Below are positions 7,546 to 18,389 of a stretch of 64,000 nucleotides of DNA, piece after piece (the stretch's first letter is position 1; each line of letters starts with the position of its first letter). The position numbers were made by a program, and so were the translations under genes. The notes below the pieces were generated by a model. That model saw only the letters and a program-made list of their open reading frames with translations, did no database searches and had not been told where the DNA came from. The DNA is from Roseiarcus sp963798015 (GTDB lineage: Bacteria > Pseudomonadota > Alphaproteobacteria > Rhizobiales > Beijerinckiaceae): the NCBI GenBank assembly GCA_963798015.1, contig CAWCSA010000001.1, positions 310,001 to 374,000 of the forward strand. Reading direction: 5' to 3'.

Positions 7546-10500
7546 TTAATCAAACGCCCATCGCGGGTCGACCAGGGCGGCGTCAACCTCGCTTCCGGTA
7601 AGACGAGTTTTCACCTGAGACGGTCCCAGCGCTGCCCGGTAGTTGTGGAGCTCCTCCATCCTGAATTCATCCCAATCAGGATATGCGCCCAACCGAGCAA
7701 AGACCTTTTGGAGGCGCTCGGCCGTCAAAGAACGCTCTGTCGCAAGCCGATGAAATTTTGCGTTCATGTCTTCGGCGTCCGGCGGGAAGCAGATCAGCGT
7801 CCGACCAAGTTCATCAATGAGCCGAAGCCGGGCCGCCTCAATCTGAGCCGCTCGGGCAGCTGCTTCGGCATTCGCCGCGGTGAAGGATAACCGCTCGGCT
7901 TCCTCCTTCGCGTCGGCCGCAAGTTTCGATCGGGCGGACTGCCAGGCTCCGAAGGACGGCTCTTGGCCATCCCACTCGTCTACGAGTTCGCAGAGCTCGG
8001 AGAACGAGCGGATGTCCCGCCGACCAGCCGCCGACACCCACCCGCAAGCGACAGTCCGGAAGGCGCCGCGCTCAGAGGAGGCAAGGACCAACGGCAAGCG
8101 CTCGCCTGGTTGCTGAAGCTCGCGCACGATCGCCCATTGACGCTCGTCTAGCCCATCGACGGTGCCTGCCTCGGGATGCCTTTCCACTGCGGACGGATGG
8201 GTCGCAATCCGCAATGGCCCCTGTCCGATGCGGTGAAGCCAGTTGCTCTCCGCGGTAACTTTGATCGTGGTGCCGTCGAGAGACGAAAGCAGCGTGCTCG
8301 TGTGCTCGGGACGGAGAAGACCCTCCTCAACCTCAATCGTAACCAGCTCGTCCTCTGAGAACGCCTGCATGATGGACGGGTCAGATTGGATCGCCTCCGC
8401 GGCCTGGGCCAGACTGTTGAGGTTTACGTCTTCCTTCCCGATCAGCATCCGTATCGCCTGCGACAACACGGGCTGCATCGGGCCGACGAACTTCTCGAAA
8501 AGACCGCAGCGCAGATGCAATGCCTGATAAACGCGCGCGTCGACGCTGTCCTGCAAATAGAGATTGACGATTGGAAGGGTGTCGCACAACTGCCCAATGC
8601 GATCGATGCGGCCGATGCGCTGTTCGATCCTCGACGGATTCCAGGGCAAATCGAAATTCACCAACGCGCCAGCCGCCTGCAGGTTGAGGCCCTCGCTTGC
8701 GGCGTCCGTACAAACGAGGACCTTGATCACTCCGCTCTTGAGGCGCGACGTGACTTCGTCCTTGAGAACGGAGGCCCACTTCGAGCCGGCCCGAACGGCG
8801 CCGCCGTCGCCGGAATAGGACGCGACCAAGGAACCGAAAGCGCCGACAAGGTAGTCCCGCAAATAGGTCATCGTGTCGGCGTAGCTCGTGAACACGAGCA
8901 CGCTCCGGCCGTCTGAGGTCAGAGTCTTGACGTGATTGACGAGCCGCTCGCGCTTCGTATCCAGACCACCGAGATTCTCAATTCGTTCGAGCAGCCATTC
9001 GACTTCGGACAGTTCGGACCGCGCTTCTTCTGGCGACTCCGGCAGCGCCGACGTCAATTTGATGTTGAGGAGGTCCTCGATCTCCTCAGCCTCACCCATG
9101 CCCAGCGAGGCCGGATCGAACGCGTGTTGCAGGATGACCGCTTTCAGGCCCTCGGCTCTGCGCTCCAGGCTCTTTTGCAAGGCCCAGGGAGAACTTGCCG
9201 CGCGGCGGCGGTAGACGGTCATGACGAACCCCTTGCCCGCCTTTTCATGCTCAAGCTCGTCAAAGCGTCGATTGATGTACCGGGTTACGGCGTCGTAGAC
9301 ATCCCGCTCTTCCTCCGTTTCGAAGTCGAAGGCGTCTTCTCGCACGACGCGACGCGGCGGCGCCCTATCGAGCAGCCCTATCTCGTAATAGCGACGAAGC
9401 GTGTTGCGGGTGTTGCGGTGCATGCGCCGGACAAGCGGAGAGCAGCGCCTCAACCAACTCACGGCACCAGCTCGATCGGCTGCCGGCAGGAAGAGCAGTC
9501 TGTCCGTCCACCGGCCACTTTCGGTTGGCGGCGGCATCGCAAGTTCTGCAGGCGATGGCGGCGCTTCCGGGGTCGCCCAAAGAGTGCGGGCGATCGACAT
9601 TAGGTCACGCTTGCCGGTGGCGCCCCGGTCCAGCTTCGCCAGCGCGTCGTAGTAGCCGCGGACAACATGAAAGCCCGACAGCCACAGCCCGCCTTCTCCG
9701 AGGATCTGCAGCAAGTCCCACGGCTCCCAGGGATGGGTCTGCATCGGCGTCGCGGACAAGATCATGAAACTTCGGGCCTTGCCCTTGGCCTGCAATCGCC
9801 GAAGGAGCCCGAGCAGGAGCGTCGGGGTGTTAAACTCGCCTTCGACCTGATTGGCGCGCCTTGCCGCGTGGCCTTCGTCGAGGATCACAAGGTCCCACGC
9901 CTTGGCGTTGAGCAGGATCGACAGATTTGTGTCCGTCCGCGCCGTCTCGCGGCTGAGCAGCAGAAGGTCCTGTTTGAGGGCGTCCGCGAGCCCGTCGACG
10001 CCCTGTTTGGACCCGTCCGGCCACACCAACGTCCGCGGTCCCTCAAGGCGCGGGACGCGCAAGCCGCCCTTCTCGCGAAGCTCCCCTTGCCACTGGATGA
10101 GGAGGTTCGCGGGCGGGAGAATTAGCGCGCGTTTGACGCCTCGGCCGGCGAGAAGGCGCCGAAGAATGAGAAGCGCCTCTATGGTCTTGCCCATGCCGAC
10201 TTCGTCGCAAAGGAGGCGGCCCTCGGGCCAGGCGTTTGCGGTCTCGGTGACAACTCTTCGCTGGTGCGGCCATAGCGTCACCGGCGCCATCGAGTCGCAC
10301 GTTGCCGCCCCGCCGGCCGAAAAGAATGGAACGGAAAGCGCGTAGGTCCAGAGCATCGCAGCCCGCTGCCGCAGCAGATTGTCGGTCCCTTCCCTGATTG
10401 GCGGGGCCTCCGGCGCAAACTTGATCAGATGTTCTCGCACCGCTTCGGGAAGGCTCACAACCGCTACAGCGGGGTCGGTGCCCGACCAAAGCTGATCGAA

Positions 10501-11091
10501 CTCGGCGCGCATATGTTCGTCGCGCTCGGCGTCGCCCCAACTGGTGCTGATTTCCAGCTTCTCGTAATTGGACCGGAGTCCTCTCGCGCTCTCGTTGCCG
10601 CTACCGCTAAAGACGACCGCCTCGTCATTCTCGTCTACGAACCGTCCGAATTTCGCATGAAGGATGCCGTCGGCTTGCCGCATCAGGCCGACCTGCACAA
10701 CGAGCCATCCGTCGCGAACCAACCAGGCCAGCATTTCCAATCGGCGCTGCTGGAGCGCATTTGCCGGAGTGCGGAAGCGGGCGAGAAGGCTTTGAACGAG
10801 CGGCGCTTCGTCGCCCGTGGCGAGCAGCGCCGTGACGTCGGCCTCCGCCAACTCTTCGTTCACAAGCAATCTGATCGACGGCTTTGCAGTTATGCTCCCG
10901 TCGAGGATGCGCGCAATGAAGGCGCCGAAGCCCGACGCCGCGGCTGAGAGGACCGACGAGGAGAAATAGGCGCAGCATCGGTCATAACGAACGGCCCGGC
11001 GCAGGGCAGGCTCGTACAGCCGCGCGACAAGTTGACCGTCCGGCGCTCTCAGGAAGCGCGGCCAGACGACCTCGCGCAGCGAGACGCTCAT
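7546..11091 (-). CDS. PLD-like domain fused to SNF2-family helicase (defence operon)
   Basis: This 1181-aa protein has an N-terminal phospholipase-D-like region with a single HxK (GILHAKFGRFVDENDEAVVFSGSGN). It is followed by a full SF2/SNF2 motor: motif I DEVGMGKTIEALL, motif II LDEGH, motif III SATPMQ, motif V DAASEGLNLQ and motif VI RIEQRIGRIDRIGQ. The tail contains a coiled-coil Ala/Glu-rich stretch. Proteins of this architecture are DNA translocases of methylation-linked anti-phage systems, related to DrmD of DISARM. The ATG overlaps the stop of the DUF1156 methyltransferase gene by four bases, so it is the last gene of the operon. The frame is intact, unlike its operon partners. Confidence 0.9.
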   Translation of the reverse strand: MSVSLREVVWPRFLRAPDGQLVARLYEPALRRAVRYDRCCAYFSSSVLSAAASGFGAFIARILDGSITAKPSIRLLVNEELAEADVTALLATGDEAPLVQSLLARFRTPANALQQRRLEMLAWLVRDGWLVVQVGLMRQADGILHAKFGRFVDENDEAVVFSGSGNESARGLRSNYEKLEISTSWGDAERDEHMRAEFDQLWSGTDPAVAVVSLPEAVREHLIKFAPEAPPIREGTDNLLRQRAAMLWTYALSVPFFSAGGAATCDSMAPVTLWPHQRRVVTETANAWPEGRLLCDEVGMGKTIEALLILRRLLAGRGVKRALILPPANLLIQWQGELREKGGLRVPRLEGPRTLVWPDGSKQGVDGLADALKQDLLLLSRETARTDTNLSILLNAKAWDLVILDEGHAARRANQVEGEFNTPTLLLGLLRRLQAKGKARSFMILSATPMQTHPWEPWDLLQILGEGGLWLSGFHVVRGYYDALAKLDRGATGKRDLMSIARTLWATPEAPPSPAELAMPPPTESGRWTDRLLFLPAADRAGAVSWLRRCSPLVRRMHRNTRNTLRRYYEIGLLDRAPPRRVVREDAFDFETEEERDVYDAVTRYINRRFDELEHEKAGKGFVMTVYRRRAASSPWALQKSLERRAEGLKAVILQHAFDPASLGMGEAEEIEDLLNIKLTSALPESPEEARSELSEVEWLLERIENLGGLDTKRERLVNHVKTLTSDGRSVLVFTSYADTMTYLRDYLVGAFGSLVASYSGDGGAVRAGSKWASVLKDEVTSRLKSGVIKVLVCTDAASEGLNLQAAGALVNFDLPWNPSRIEQRIGRIDRIGQLCDTLPIVNLYLQDSVDARVYQALHLRCGLFEKFVGPMQPVLSQAIRMLIGKEDVNLNSLAQAAEAIQSDPSIMQAFSEDELVTIEVEEGLLRPEHTSTLLSSLDGTTIKVTAESNWLHRIGQGPLRIATHPSAVERHPEAGTVDGLDERQWAIVRELQQPGERLPLVLASSERGAFRTVACGWVSAAGRRDIRSFSELCELVDEWDGQEPSFGAWQSARSKLAADAKEEAERLSFTAANAEAAARAAQIEAARLRLIDELGRTLICFPPDAEDMNAKFHRLATERSLTAERLQKVFARLGAYPDWDEFRMEELHNYRAALGPSQVKTRLTGSEVDAALVDPRWAFD

Positions 11092-14084
11092 TCAGCGTCC
11101 TCGTCGTCTTCGGCTTCTGCCTCGTCGTCGGCATCCTCGTCAGCTTCGCCGTCGTCTCCTTCACCGCCTGCGGGAGAACGCAAAAGCAATTCGAGTTCAC
11201 GTTGATCGGGCGGCTTTTCGGTCCAGTCCGGCGGCGTGACGCCGAATAGCGGCTCCAATAGCTCGTGCCATGCGCGAAACTCCGCAAACTCTTGCGCAAT
11301 CTTGTTCTTCGCATTGCGAAGCGCCGGCGGACACGCGGCGAGCAGAGCTTGGATCAGGTGCACGGTCGCGTCGCCGGTCTTGATGCCCTGGCGGGCCGCG
11401 AAACTCTTCGCGGCGCCAATGCCGGCCGCCCCGCCGCCCGCGTCCGCATAGACAAGCGCGAGGGCGTGGGCGCGATCGAGATGTGTGCGAAACGCTGGAT
11501 CACGGGGATGGATTTTCAGAGTATCGACTTTCTTAACTCGCTTCCCGCTCCCTGCGGTCCAGCCGAACAAGAGCTGGCTCGCGTCATGTTCAGTGAGCGG
11601 GATTGAGCGACGACGCTCCTTTGCTGGAAGAATCTTGACCTTGTCAGCCTTGACCGTGATCAGCCCGGCCTGTTCAAGCGCCGAGACGTCCATGCCGACG
11701 GCGTGACCAAGCAGCTTTGCTTCGTTGAAGCGGAACTCGGCCGCGCCCAAGGTCGCCCAACACAAGACGGCAAACTGCGCCTCCGGCTCGACGCCGCTGA
11801 GCCCGTCTTTGGCGAGCCGACGGATGCGCCAGCTCGCGACCGCGTCGGCGGCGATGTCAATCGCCTGCCCAACGCTGACTGGCTCGCCCGTGTCGGTGCG
11901 GACGGCGTCAAAGGCGGAGAAAACTTCCATAGCCGGGCCGAAACTGCCGACGAGCTGATCGATGGGATTCTAATCCTTCGCCGGCGAGACGCTCGGCCGT
12001 TCGCTCGGCCTTCTCTTTGATCCGAGCCCGCATGGCGCCATCAAAGTATCCCGTTCCCGCTTTTTGCGGACGCACACGCGAAACGAGGATCACGGTCGAT
12101 TGCGCTGCATTTTTCTTCGCCTGATGGAGACTGTGCTCGCTCTCGGTCTTGACCGGCCAGGTCGCTGTGATCGTGAAGCCGGCTTCGATGAGCGACTCGA
12201 ACAGTGACTCCCAGGCCTCCTGCTTCTTGTGGGTGAACATGACCGTGAGCACGCCTTCCGGACGAAGCACGCGGTGCGCCTCGGCGAAGACCTTTGTCAT
12301 CATGCCTTGGTAGAAAGACTGCGCGGCGACTTTCGCGTCCTTGGCTGTCCGTTTGCCGGTTCGGAAACGGGCGTCGTTCTTGACCGCCTCCTCTGCGCTT
12401 TCGCACAGCAGAGATGCATACCATTCGGGGCGGCGGTGGCCTTGGCTGCGCTTGAGCCAAACGTAGAAAAAGTCGGCAAGCTCGCTGTATTGAACGTTGT
12501 CGGAATACGGTGGATCGACCACGATCGCGTCGAGCGATTGGTCAGCGATGTGGATGAGTGCCGTTGCCGACCCCTGCGTCAATTCAATCGGCGATGATTT
12601 CTTCGATCTAGAGAGCTTTGCGAGGCTTTCGTAGGCATCAACGCAACTGGAGATGGCCCAACTCAGACCATTTCCTGCACCGATCGGAGCCATTTCCGTA
12701 AAAGTCGACTTAAACGAAAAGTCATGCCGGTCAAATATTCCTCTAATTACTTGGTGACTTGTGTGCCATGACGAAAGGACACAATTGTAATTCGTAAGTT
12801 TGTCAATAGAGAACGCTAATAGAAGCGCGACTGCTTCGCCGAGCGCTTGCCCTTCTTCAGCCAGAATAGATGGGTGGAGTGCTTGCAGCTCCTCCATCGA
12901 CACACCAAAAGCTAGCAACTGCCTCGGACTAAACATGTCGGCCCAACGTGGCATTCCGTAAAGCCGTGGCCGAGGATCGGTTGTAATCTCCGGATATTCT
13001 TCGGTTGGAATGAGGTTCCGCGCTTCCCAATCAGCGCGCCACTGAGCGAGTTGTGACTTGCTCCGTCCAAAGCCTGCAAGTCACCGAGAGTAGGGGCTCT
13101 GAAAATAAGACCTTGCGGCGTCTTCAGCGCCACCGCATAGAGCGCGCTTTTCATTTTGCCCTGCTGCGCTTGCGTCTTGATCCATTCCGATGGGATCGGC
13201 TCGCCTGTGAACAGGCTGACACCCTTGCCGCTGCCGTAGGTAGCCGGCGGCGGTGCCGCAATTGAATCCCGGCCGGTCGCCACCTCACGAATAACCGTCG
13301 ACCAAGTCCCTGACGCCTTGTCCACGATTGGAGCCGCGACTACGGCCACACCACCCCTTGGCTTCAACAAGTGCCAGTCCGGCACAAGCGGCGTCGCAAA
13401 CTTGGTCGTCGGGCAAGCGACAGTGCGAGCAAAAATATAGGCATGGACGGAGGCCAATCGCTCGGCTGGAAAGAAGCGCGCCAGGCGAACTGCGACGCGC
13501 TTTTCCCACACCTTTCCCCATTTCCTCGCCAGATCCGCTAGTGGGGGCCCGAATTGGACGGGGTAGTCCACCGTCGCTTCAAGGACGCTGCATGCAACGG
13601 GATTATATTCGTTGGCAAGAGTAGGAAACCCAAGCCGAGCGCATTCAAGCGGTATTGAGCCGCCGCCCGCCATTGGATCGAGCACAGTCGGCGAGCGACC
13701 CCAAAACTGATTTGCTGCAGCGTGAGCCTCTGCGAGGTCCTTTTCACGAAGCTCTGCGTTGAAGGCTCGAGGCGCGCCGAACCCACCTGGCACGTCCACG
13801 CCTGCGTCCATCAACTGGCGTATGCCGACCAGCTCTTTCCCGGACCTTCCGAACCCCAGGAGCCGCTCGAACGCTTGCCGTGGGAAGTCGGCGGGAAGAA
13901 CGCTTGCCAACACCGCGGCCCGGCTTGCTACCAGGGGACGACGTGCCCACCAAATGTGAAGCCGTTTGTCAGGAGGTTGCTGGCCGGTGCTGCGCTCACG
14001 AATACATTCCACTCCGATTGCGGCGGCCGGCAACCAATCTTCGATCAACACCCGCGGGCGCGCGGCCTGTGCTCCAACGGTCAT
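11088..14084 (-). CDS. DUF1156 adenine-type DNA methyltransferase, two frameshifts
   Basis: The order is: DUF1156 N-terminus (LIEDWLPAAAIGVECIRERS ... LHIWWARRPL); SAM-binding motif VLDPMAGGGSIPLECARLG; catalytic motif IV VVDPPYSDNVQYSELADFFYVWL; and the C-terminal FGPAMEVFSAFDAV region with an acidic tail. Three frames hold it: 12912-14084, 11908-12954 and 11088-11930. One base added near 13060 joins the first two (SQLAQWRADWEARNLIP). One C removed from CCC near 11965 joins the last two (IDQLVGSFGPAMEVF). The corrected protein is about 1000 aa, as expected for the family. It abuts the 147-aa gene with no gap and overlaps the helicase gene. It should modify host DNA so that the helicase/PLD and ATPase act on unmodified phage DNA (inference). 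Confidence 0.9.
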
Positions 14085-14528
14085 TTACGCCACGGCCTCC
14101 GTAATGATTTCGAGCGCCCGCACCCAACGTTGCGCGCGGCCATCCTGCATCCGGCCGAACCAAGCCGCTGCCTCGGCCGCGTCCGCCGCTCGAAAATGTT
14201 CCGCGGACTTCGAAAGGCGACGAGCGTCTCTGAGGCCGCGCGCGACGATTTCGTAGCCCGCGACCCGAGCGCCCCAATCTGCGTCGATTGGCCGGAAAGG
14301 TCCGGCCTCAAATTTCAGTGGTCCGCCGGCGGCCCTGACCGCCGCGCGCAAGAGCCCGCTTCCCGCAGTGAGAGCAAGCGGCGAAAGCGCCGCGACGCGA
14401 TCGAAGCGCTCCTCCATCCGGTCATTGACGCGCCGGCGATAGATGATGCCTGCCAGCCCGTCCCGCCGTTGCACGAAGCGCAACGCAAAAGGCGCGGCCC
14501 TTGTCGCCTGTACCTGTGCGCTCGCCAT
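14085..14528 (-). CDS. Defence-operon accessory protein, 147 aa
   Basis: I chose ATG 14528 (MASAQVQATRAAPFALRF), four bases after the stop of the 58-aa ORF. The product is basic in its N-terminal half (GIIYRRRVNDRMEERFD) and helical at its C-terminus (EAAAWFGRMQDGRAQRWVRALEII). I do not recognise the family. Its position between DUF499 and DUF1156 genes is where NCBI-named 'anti-phage-associated' small DUF proteins are found, but I cannot show that it is DUF3780. The stop codon directly abuts the ATG of the methyltransferase, so translation is coupled. Confidence 0.7.
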   Translation of the reverse strand: MASAQVQATRAAPFALRFVQRRDGLAGIIYRRRVNDRMEERFDRVAALSPLALTAGSGLLRAAVRAAGGPLKFEAGPFRPIDADWGARVAGYEIVARGLRDARRLSKSAEHFRAADAAEAAAWFGRMQDGRAQRWVRALEIITEAVA

Positions 14529-14532
14529 GAAG

Positions 14533-14709
14533 TCAGGCTTCCGAAACGGCGGCGAAGCGCGCCTCAAACTTTATGCCGGCGGGCAATTGCATCTCCAAGG
14601 TGCGAATGAGCGCGCCCAGATCGGCTTTGCCCTCTGCGCCGAAATCGAGGATCACGTCGACACGAACGCTGGCGTCAGGCGCGAGCGCATTGCCGAACGA
14701 CTGAGCCAT
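14533..14709 (-). CDS. 58-aa ORF in the defence operon
   Basis: ATG 14709 to TGA 14533 encodes 58 residues starting MAQSFGNALAPDASVRV and ending FAAVSEA. It has a hydrophobic strand (VRVDVILDFG) and an acidic/basic alternating middle (GALIRTLEMQLPAGIKFEA), which reads like a compact alpha/beta domain. It starts two bases after the corrected stop of DUF499 (14712) and ends four bases before the next ATG, exactly filling the space. The codon use matches the neighbours. It could be a separate small subunit or a detached C-terminal piece of the DUF499 protein. No family is recognised. Confidence 0.6.
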   Translation of the reverse strand: MAQSFGNALAPDASVRVDVILDFGAEGKADLGALIRTLEMQLPAGIKFEARFAAVSEA

Positions 14710-14711
14710 CG

Positions 14712-17443
14712 TCAGCGGTTTGATTGGAGCGGACGGCTGGCGCCGACTACATGGAAGCTGAGCTTGCCGCGTCTTTCAGATCGCCGATCAACTCGGCTTC
14801 GATTTGGACGACAGGCGCGCCGAGCGAAGCAGCGGCACCTAGCGCCTTTTGTGCGTCCGCGGCCGAAGAGCAGCCGATCCGCAAGCTCAAGAGACGCCGT
14901 TTGTCGGCGAGCTGCCCAGCAACACCGATGTCCTGGGCCGTGGTTGGGCCGGCCCCCTTTGGCGGGGGCGGAGGCAGCGGTAACTGGGCCGGTCCTTTAG
15001 GCGATTCGCTAAATCCAAGCGTCTTCAACCAGTCTTTCGCTGTTTGGCTTTCGGCCTCCGCTAATAGCGTCTTTCCGTCGATCGGTAGTGTCGCGAGTTT
15101 ACGAAGTTTGTCCCGCTGTCGGACCCCATTTGCCGTGTAGACCGCACCCTGGTTATCGAAAGCGGTCTCGTCTTCGAGCTGGACGACCAGACGCCCCTGG
15201 TCGACGGCGCGAAGAATTGAAGCGCGGATGACGCTGGGATCGCGCACCAGCTTCAGCCCCTGCGCGCCGAGAAAGCGCCGCTGCAAGCTCTCCGTGGTCC
15301 GCACGTCCGGCATATCGACAAGCGGCACTGCCCCGCTGAACACGCGCTCGACGAAATAGTCCGGAGCGAGGCTGTCTGTGTCGGCGTAGACCAGCTTGCG
15401 ATCTTCGACAAAAGCGCGGACGGCGTCTTGGCCGGAAGGGAGCTGTAGCGGTGAGGTATCGGGAGGCGCGATGAACCGCTCGTCCATCGTCAGGACGCCG
15501 TCGTCCGCTAGAACGAGACGATTGAAGGCTCTGGCTGTTTCCAGTCGGGCCGCTTTGATCAATTCCGGCTTCTGCTTCTTGAGCTGCTCGCGCGCGAGCT
15601 TGCCAGCTTCCGTGTTCGGCGTCTCCTCCTCGATGCTCTCAGCCGCTTTTAGCCTTTGCATGCGTTGCACAGCCTTCTCGAGTCCAGACCCATCTGAAGC
15701 GACGGCGAGTATCGCGTTCCGGTACTCGCGCAAGATTTCGCTGCCCGGAGTGTCGTCCTTGTAGGCCACGAGCGACTTGGCGACGTCTTCGCCTTCGCAG
15801 AGCGCGATCTGCAACTCCGTTCGATCGGGCGCCGCCTTGGCGTTGGAGGGCCAAGGCAAGAGCTTGGCAAAAGCGCCTTGAAAGGACTTCTGAGCGTCCG
15901 CCTTCAAACGATCGAGCGCATCAGCCCGTGGGATCTGGACCATCCGCTCTTCGATCTGCTTCAGGATGTTCGGCTCATAGCGGAACTGCCAGGCGTTGGC
16001 CGAGCCGCTCATCGGATAGATGTGCCAACAGGCGCCGGCAAGATGATCGAGCGCTTCGGCCGGCTCGGTTCCCGCTTCGTCGACACGAAGGACGGCAAGC
16101 GTGATGTCCGCCGGTCCCATGCCGCTGTGGGCTTCGAGAGGCAGGCTCTCCAGAAGCAGCGCCGATGCCGCACGCCTATGTGTGCCCCAATCGGACTGAT
16201 CAAGTTCCCGAGCGTGGCCGAGCACGTCCGCGCCGACCGCAGCACGAAACTTTTCACGATCCAGGCGTTGAAGCAGATCGGTCTGAAATCGGGCGACTCG
16301 CCCAGTCGATTTCACCGGCCGTAATTATCTCTGGATCGTGCTTAGGATCGTCCCAAACACCGCGGACTATGCGGGCGAAGAGCCGCAACGTTCCGCGAGA
16401 GAGGTTGTAGTCCGGCAGCACGCGCAGACGTTCCTCCGCTGTCTTCAGGAGGCGCGGATGCAAGGGATAGCAGACCCGAATGCGCTCGGCGTACTGCGTT
16501 GATCGAGCGTCTTCAGGGACAAGGTTCGGGTGCTCGTCAGCGACGCGCTGGTAAAGCGCGTGATAGTCGGCCGATGCCTTTGCCGCTGCGTTCGGATCGA
16601 CCGACTCGAACAGCCTTCGGATGATCACTTGCGCGGTTTCATCGCCGATCGGCTCGATAACCGTCGCCTGACGGCCGGTCTGTTGTTCGATCACCTGGCC
16701 AAGGCGCGCAAGTTGGGCCGCGTTGTGAGCGTCGGCAGGCTGGTCTTTCGGATCGGTGATGACAAGGACCGTCTGCTTTCGCGTGGCCACAGCCGTCATG
16801 AGCGCCCGCAAGAAGCCAACGAAGTTGCCTAGCTCCTGTTGCGTCAGCTTCGCCATGTAGAGGACGAGTTCGTCCAACAGGATCAAGGTCGGCTCGTGAG
16901 GCAGAATCAACTCGATGAACGCTGCTTCTGGTGAAGCAGCGGCAGGTTTGCCGGCCCGAGCGCGTTCAGCGCGCTCGGGCCGCCCAGTAGGAATGCCAGT
17001 TCCGCGGCCAGGCTCCTGGCCTCTTGGTCGCCGTGCCGGGCGAAAATCGGATAGCCGGCGCCCTCCGCGTCGATGCCCCGCACGCAGACCGCCTTGGGCC
17101 TGCCCGCGGGCGGTAGGAGGTCCGTCCCAACGGTCGGATCGCCGATGTTCTGAGCGAGGTGCCACAGTGTCATCAGCGCGTGCGTCTTGCCGCCTCCGAA
17201 GCCTGTCGAAAGGCGAAGGATGGCTCCGCTATCGGTCGTCGACGCAAGCCGGCCGAACACGTCCCGGCAGAGTTTCGAGAGGGACGCGGTCGGGTGCGTG
17301 TTCTCGAAGAACCGCTTATGGTCTTTATAGATTTCCGGGCCTTCGTTCCGAATGAGCTTTCCGAAGCTCGCCGCGAATATGGCGTCGTCTAGCTCGCCCT
17401 GGCGAACATCGTCGCGTGGCTTGCTCCCATTCTTGACGCCCAT
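14712..17443 (-). CDS. DUF499 P-loop ATPase of the defence operon, three frameshifts
   Basis: This is a large AAA+-type ATPase (COG1483/DUF499). The Walker A motif is LSTGFGGGKTHALMTL near residue 75, and Walker B is PTLILLDELVLYM, followed by the sensor-like LVITD. It is spread over frames 16907-17443, 16254-17165 and 14747-16315, plus a last 18 codons ending at TGA 14712 (GKLSFHVVGASRPLQSNR). The joins lie near 16935 (AACCTGCCG), 16297 (a CCC run) and 14770. The corrected length of about 910 aa fits the family. It is the first gene of the operon (ATG 17443). Family members are found next to DUF1156 methylases and helicases in anti-phage islands and are thought to act as motor or switch proteins. 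Confidence 0.85.
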
Positions 17444-17660
17444 AGCCCAGCCCCGAACAACCGCATTTGCCGATTAGACGCTTTTCATTTCGACGGTCAA
17501 CGAACCTAACTCGATTTTTGCCCACTACGCCACGGTATTTGGTGAAGGCCGCGCTTCAAGGCATGCGGCGACCAATTCAGCGCTCGCCCTTAAACAAGTT
17601 TGGCGCGATCCGCGTCCGTTGAGATAGCCCCGAAGCCCGACCCGAACGCATGGGAGCTGT

Positions 17661-18320
17661 CTAAGCGACGTCCGCCTCCAATTGATGGCCAAACAATAGG
17701 AGCTTTTGCAGGAACTCCTCGTAAGAGAAGGCTTCGGCAGAGGACTCTATGTGTTTGAGGATAGCGGACACGCAACGGCGAGCGAGCCTCCGGGCATCGA
17801 CTTTTTCTGAGCCACCAATCCGGTCCATCTGTTTGCCGTGAATGAAATCGCTCCGCCTTTTGTAGAGGCGCTCGAAGGTCTTGCAAGCCTCACGATCGTC
17901 GAGAAGGCCTCCGACGCGCCACTTGAGCCGATCGCTCGCCCCGGGGTTATTTTTTTTTCGGCCACGCAATTGCTGACGCACCCTTGGGAAGTGATCTTCC
18001 GGTAGGCCGAGCGCGGCCTCAATCGTGATGAGATGCGCCAAGAATTCATCAATGCCGTCGTCGAGGAACGCGCGAACAAGAAAGTGCTGCAGTGGGCGTC
18101 GCGTCGACCGTGCATCCCTGACAAATGTCGATAGCGCCCAGAGCGCCTCGCTCAATTTTTTTGCGAGTTGCGGGATTGCCTCATCGTTCAACGGCAACGT
18201 CATCGGTCGTTCCTCTTCGACCTCATTTCCGTTAGTGTCTGTGAAAATGACAGGCTCCCACGAGAGCGTATCCGCCTCATCAGGCAACACGGCGTTGCTA
18301 ACGAAAATGTCGTCAGTCAC
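17661..18320 (-). CDS. Apea-like HEPN domain protein
   Basis: Near residue 153 the sequence LYKRRSDFIHGK shows the HEPN R-x4-H motif (Arg-Ser-Asp-Phe-Ile-His) in an Apea-like setting (...IHG ... ARRCVSAILKHI). HEPN proteins of this type are RNases or regulators in defence islands. The start is GTG 18320, but the same frame stays open with coding-like sequence (DYVAYVEVDWRPFRVPCVYT) back to about 18390. The true N-terminus was therefore probably longer and may have been cut by the IS remnant there. It is on the same strand as, and 217 bases upstream of, the DUF499 gene, so it may belong to that island. It could act as a toxin or effector (inference). Confidence 0.7.
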   Translation of the reverse strand: MTDDIFVSNAVLPDEADTLSWEPVIFTDTNGNEVEEERPMTLPLNDEAIPQLAKKLSEALWALSTFVRDARSTRRPLQHFLVRAFLDDGIDEFLAHLITIEAALGLPEDHFPRVRQQLRGRKKNNPGASDRLKWRVGGLLDDREACKTFERLYKRRSDFIHGKQMDRIGGSEKVDARRLARRCVSAILKHIESSAEAFSYEEFLQKLLLFGHQLEADVA

Positions 18321-18389
18321 CGTGTAGACGCATGGTACGCGAAATGGTCGCCAATCGACTTCAACATAGGCAACGTAGTCCTCCCACGG

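Noticed and set aside
13722..14609. 295-codon plus-strand frame
   Set aside because: Antisense to the DUF1156 methylase and the 147-aa gene; Arg/Cys/Pro-rich shadow text.
7546..17443. Naming the operon as DISARM or BREX
   Set aside because: DISARM needs DUF1998-containing DrmA/DrmB and BREX needs PglZ; neither is seen. Only single families are shared.
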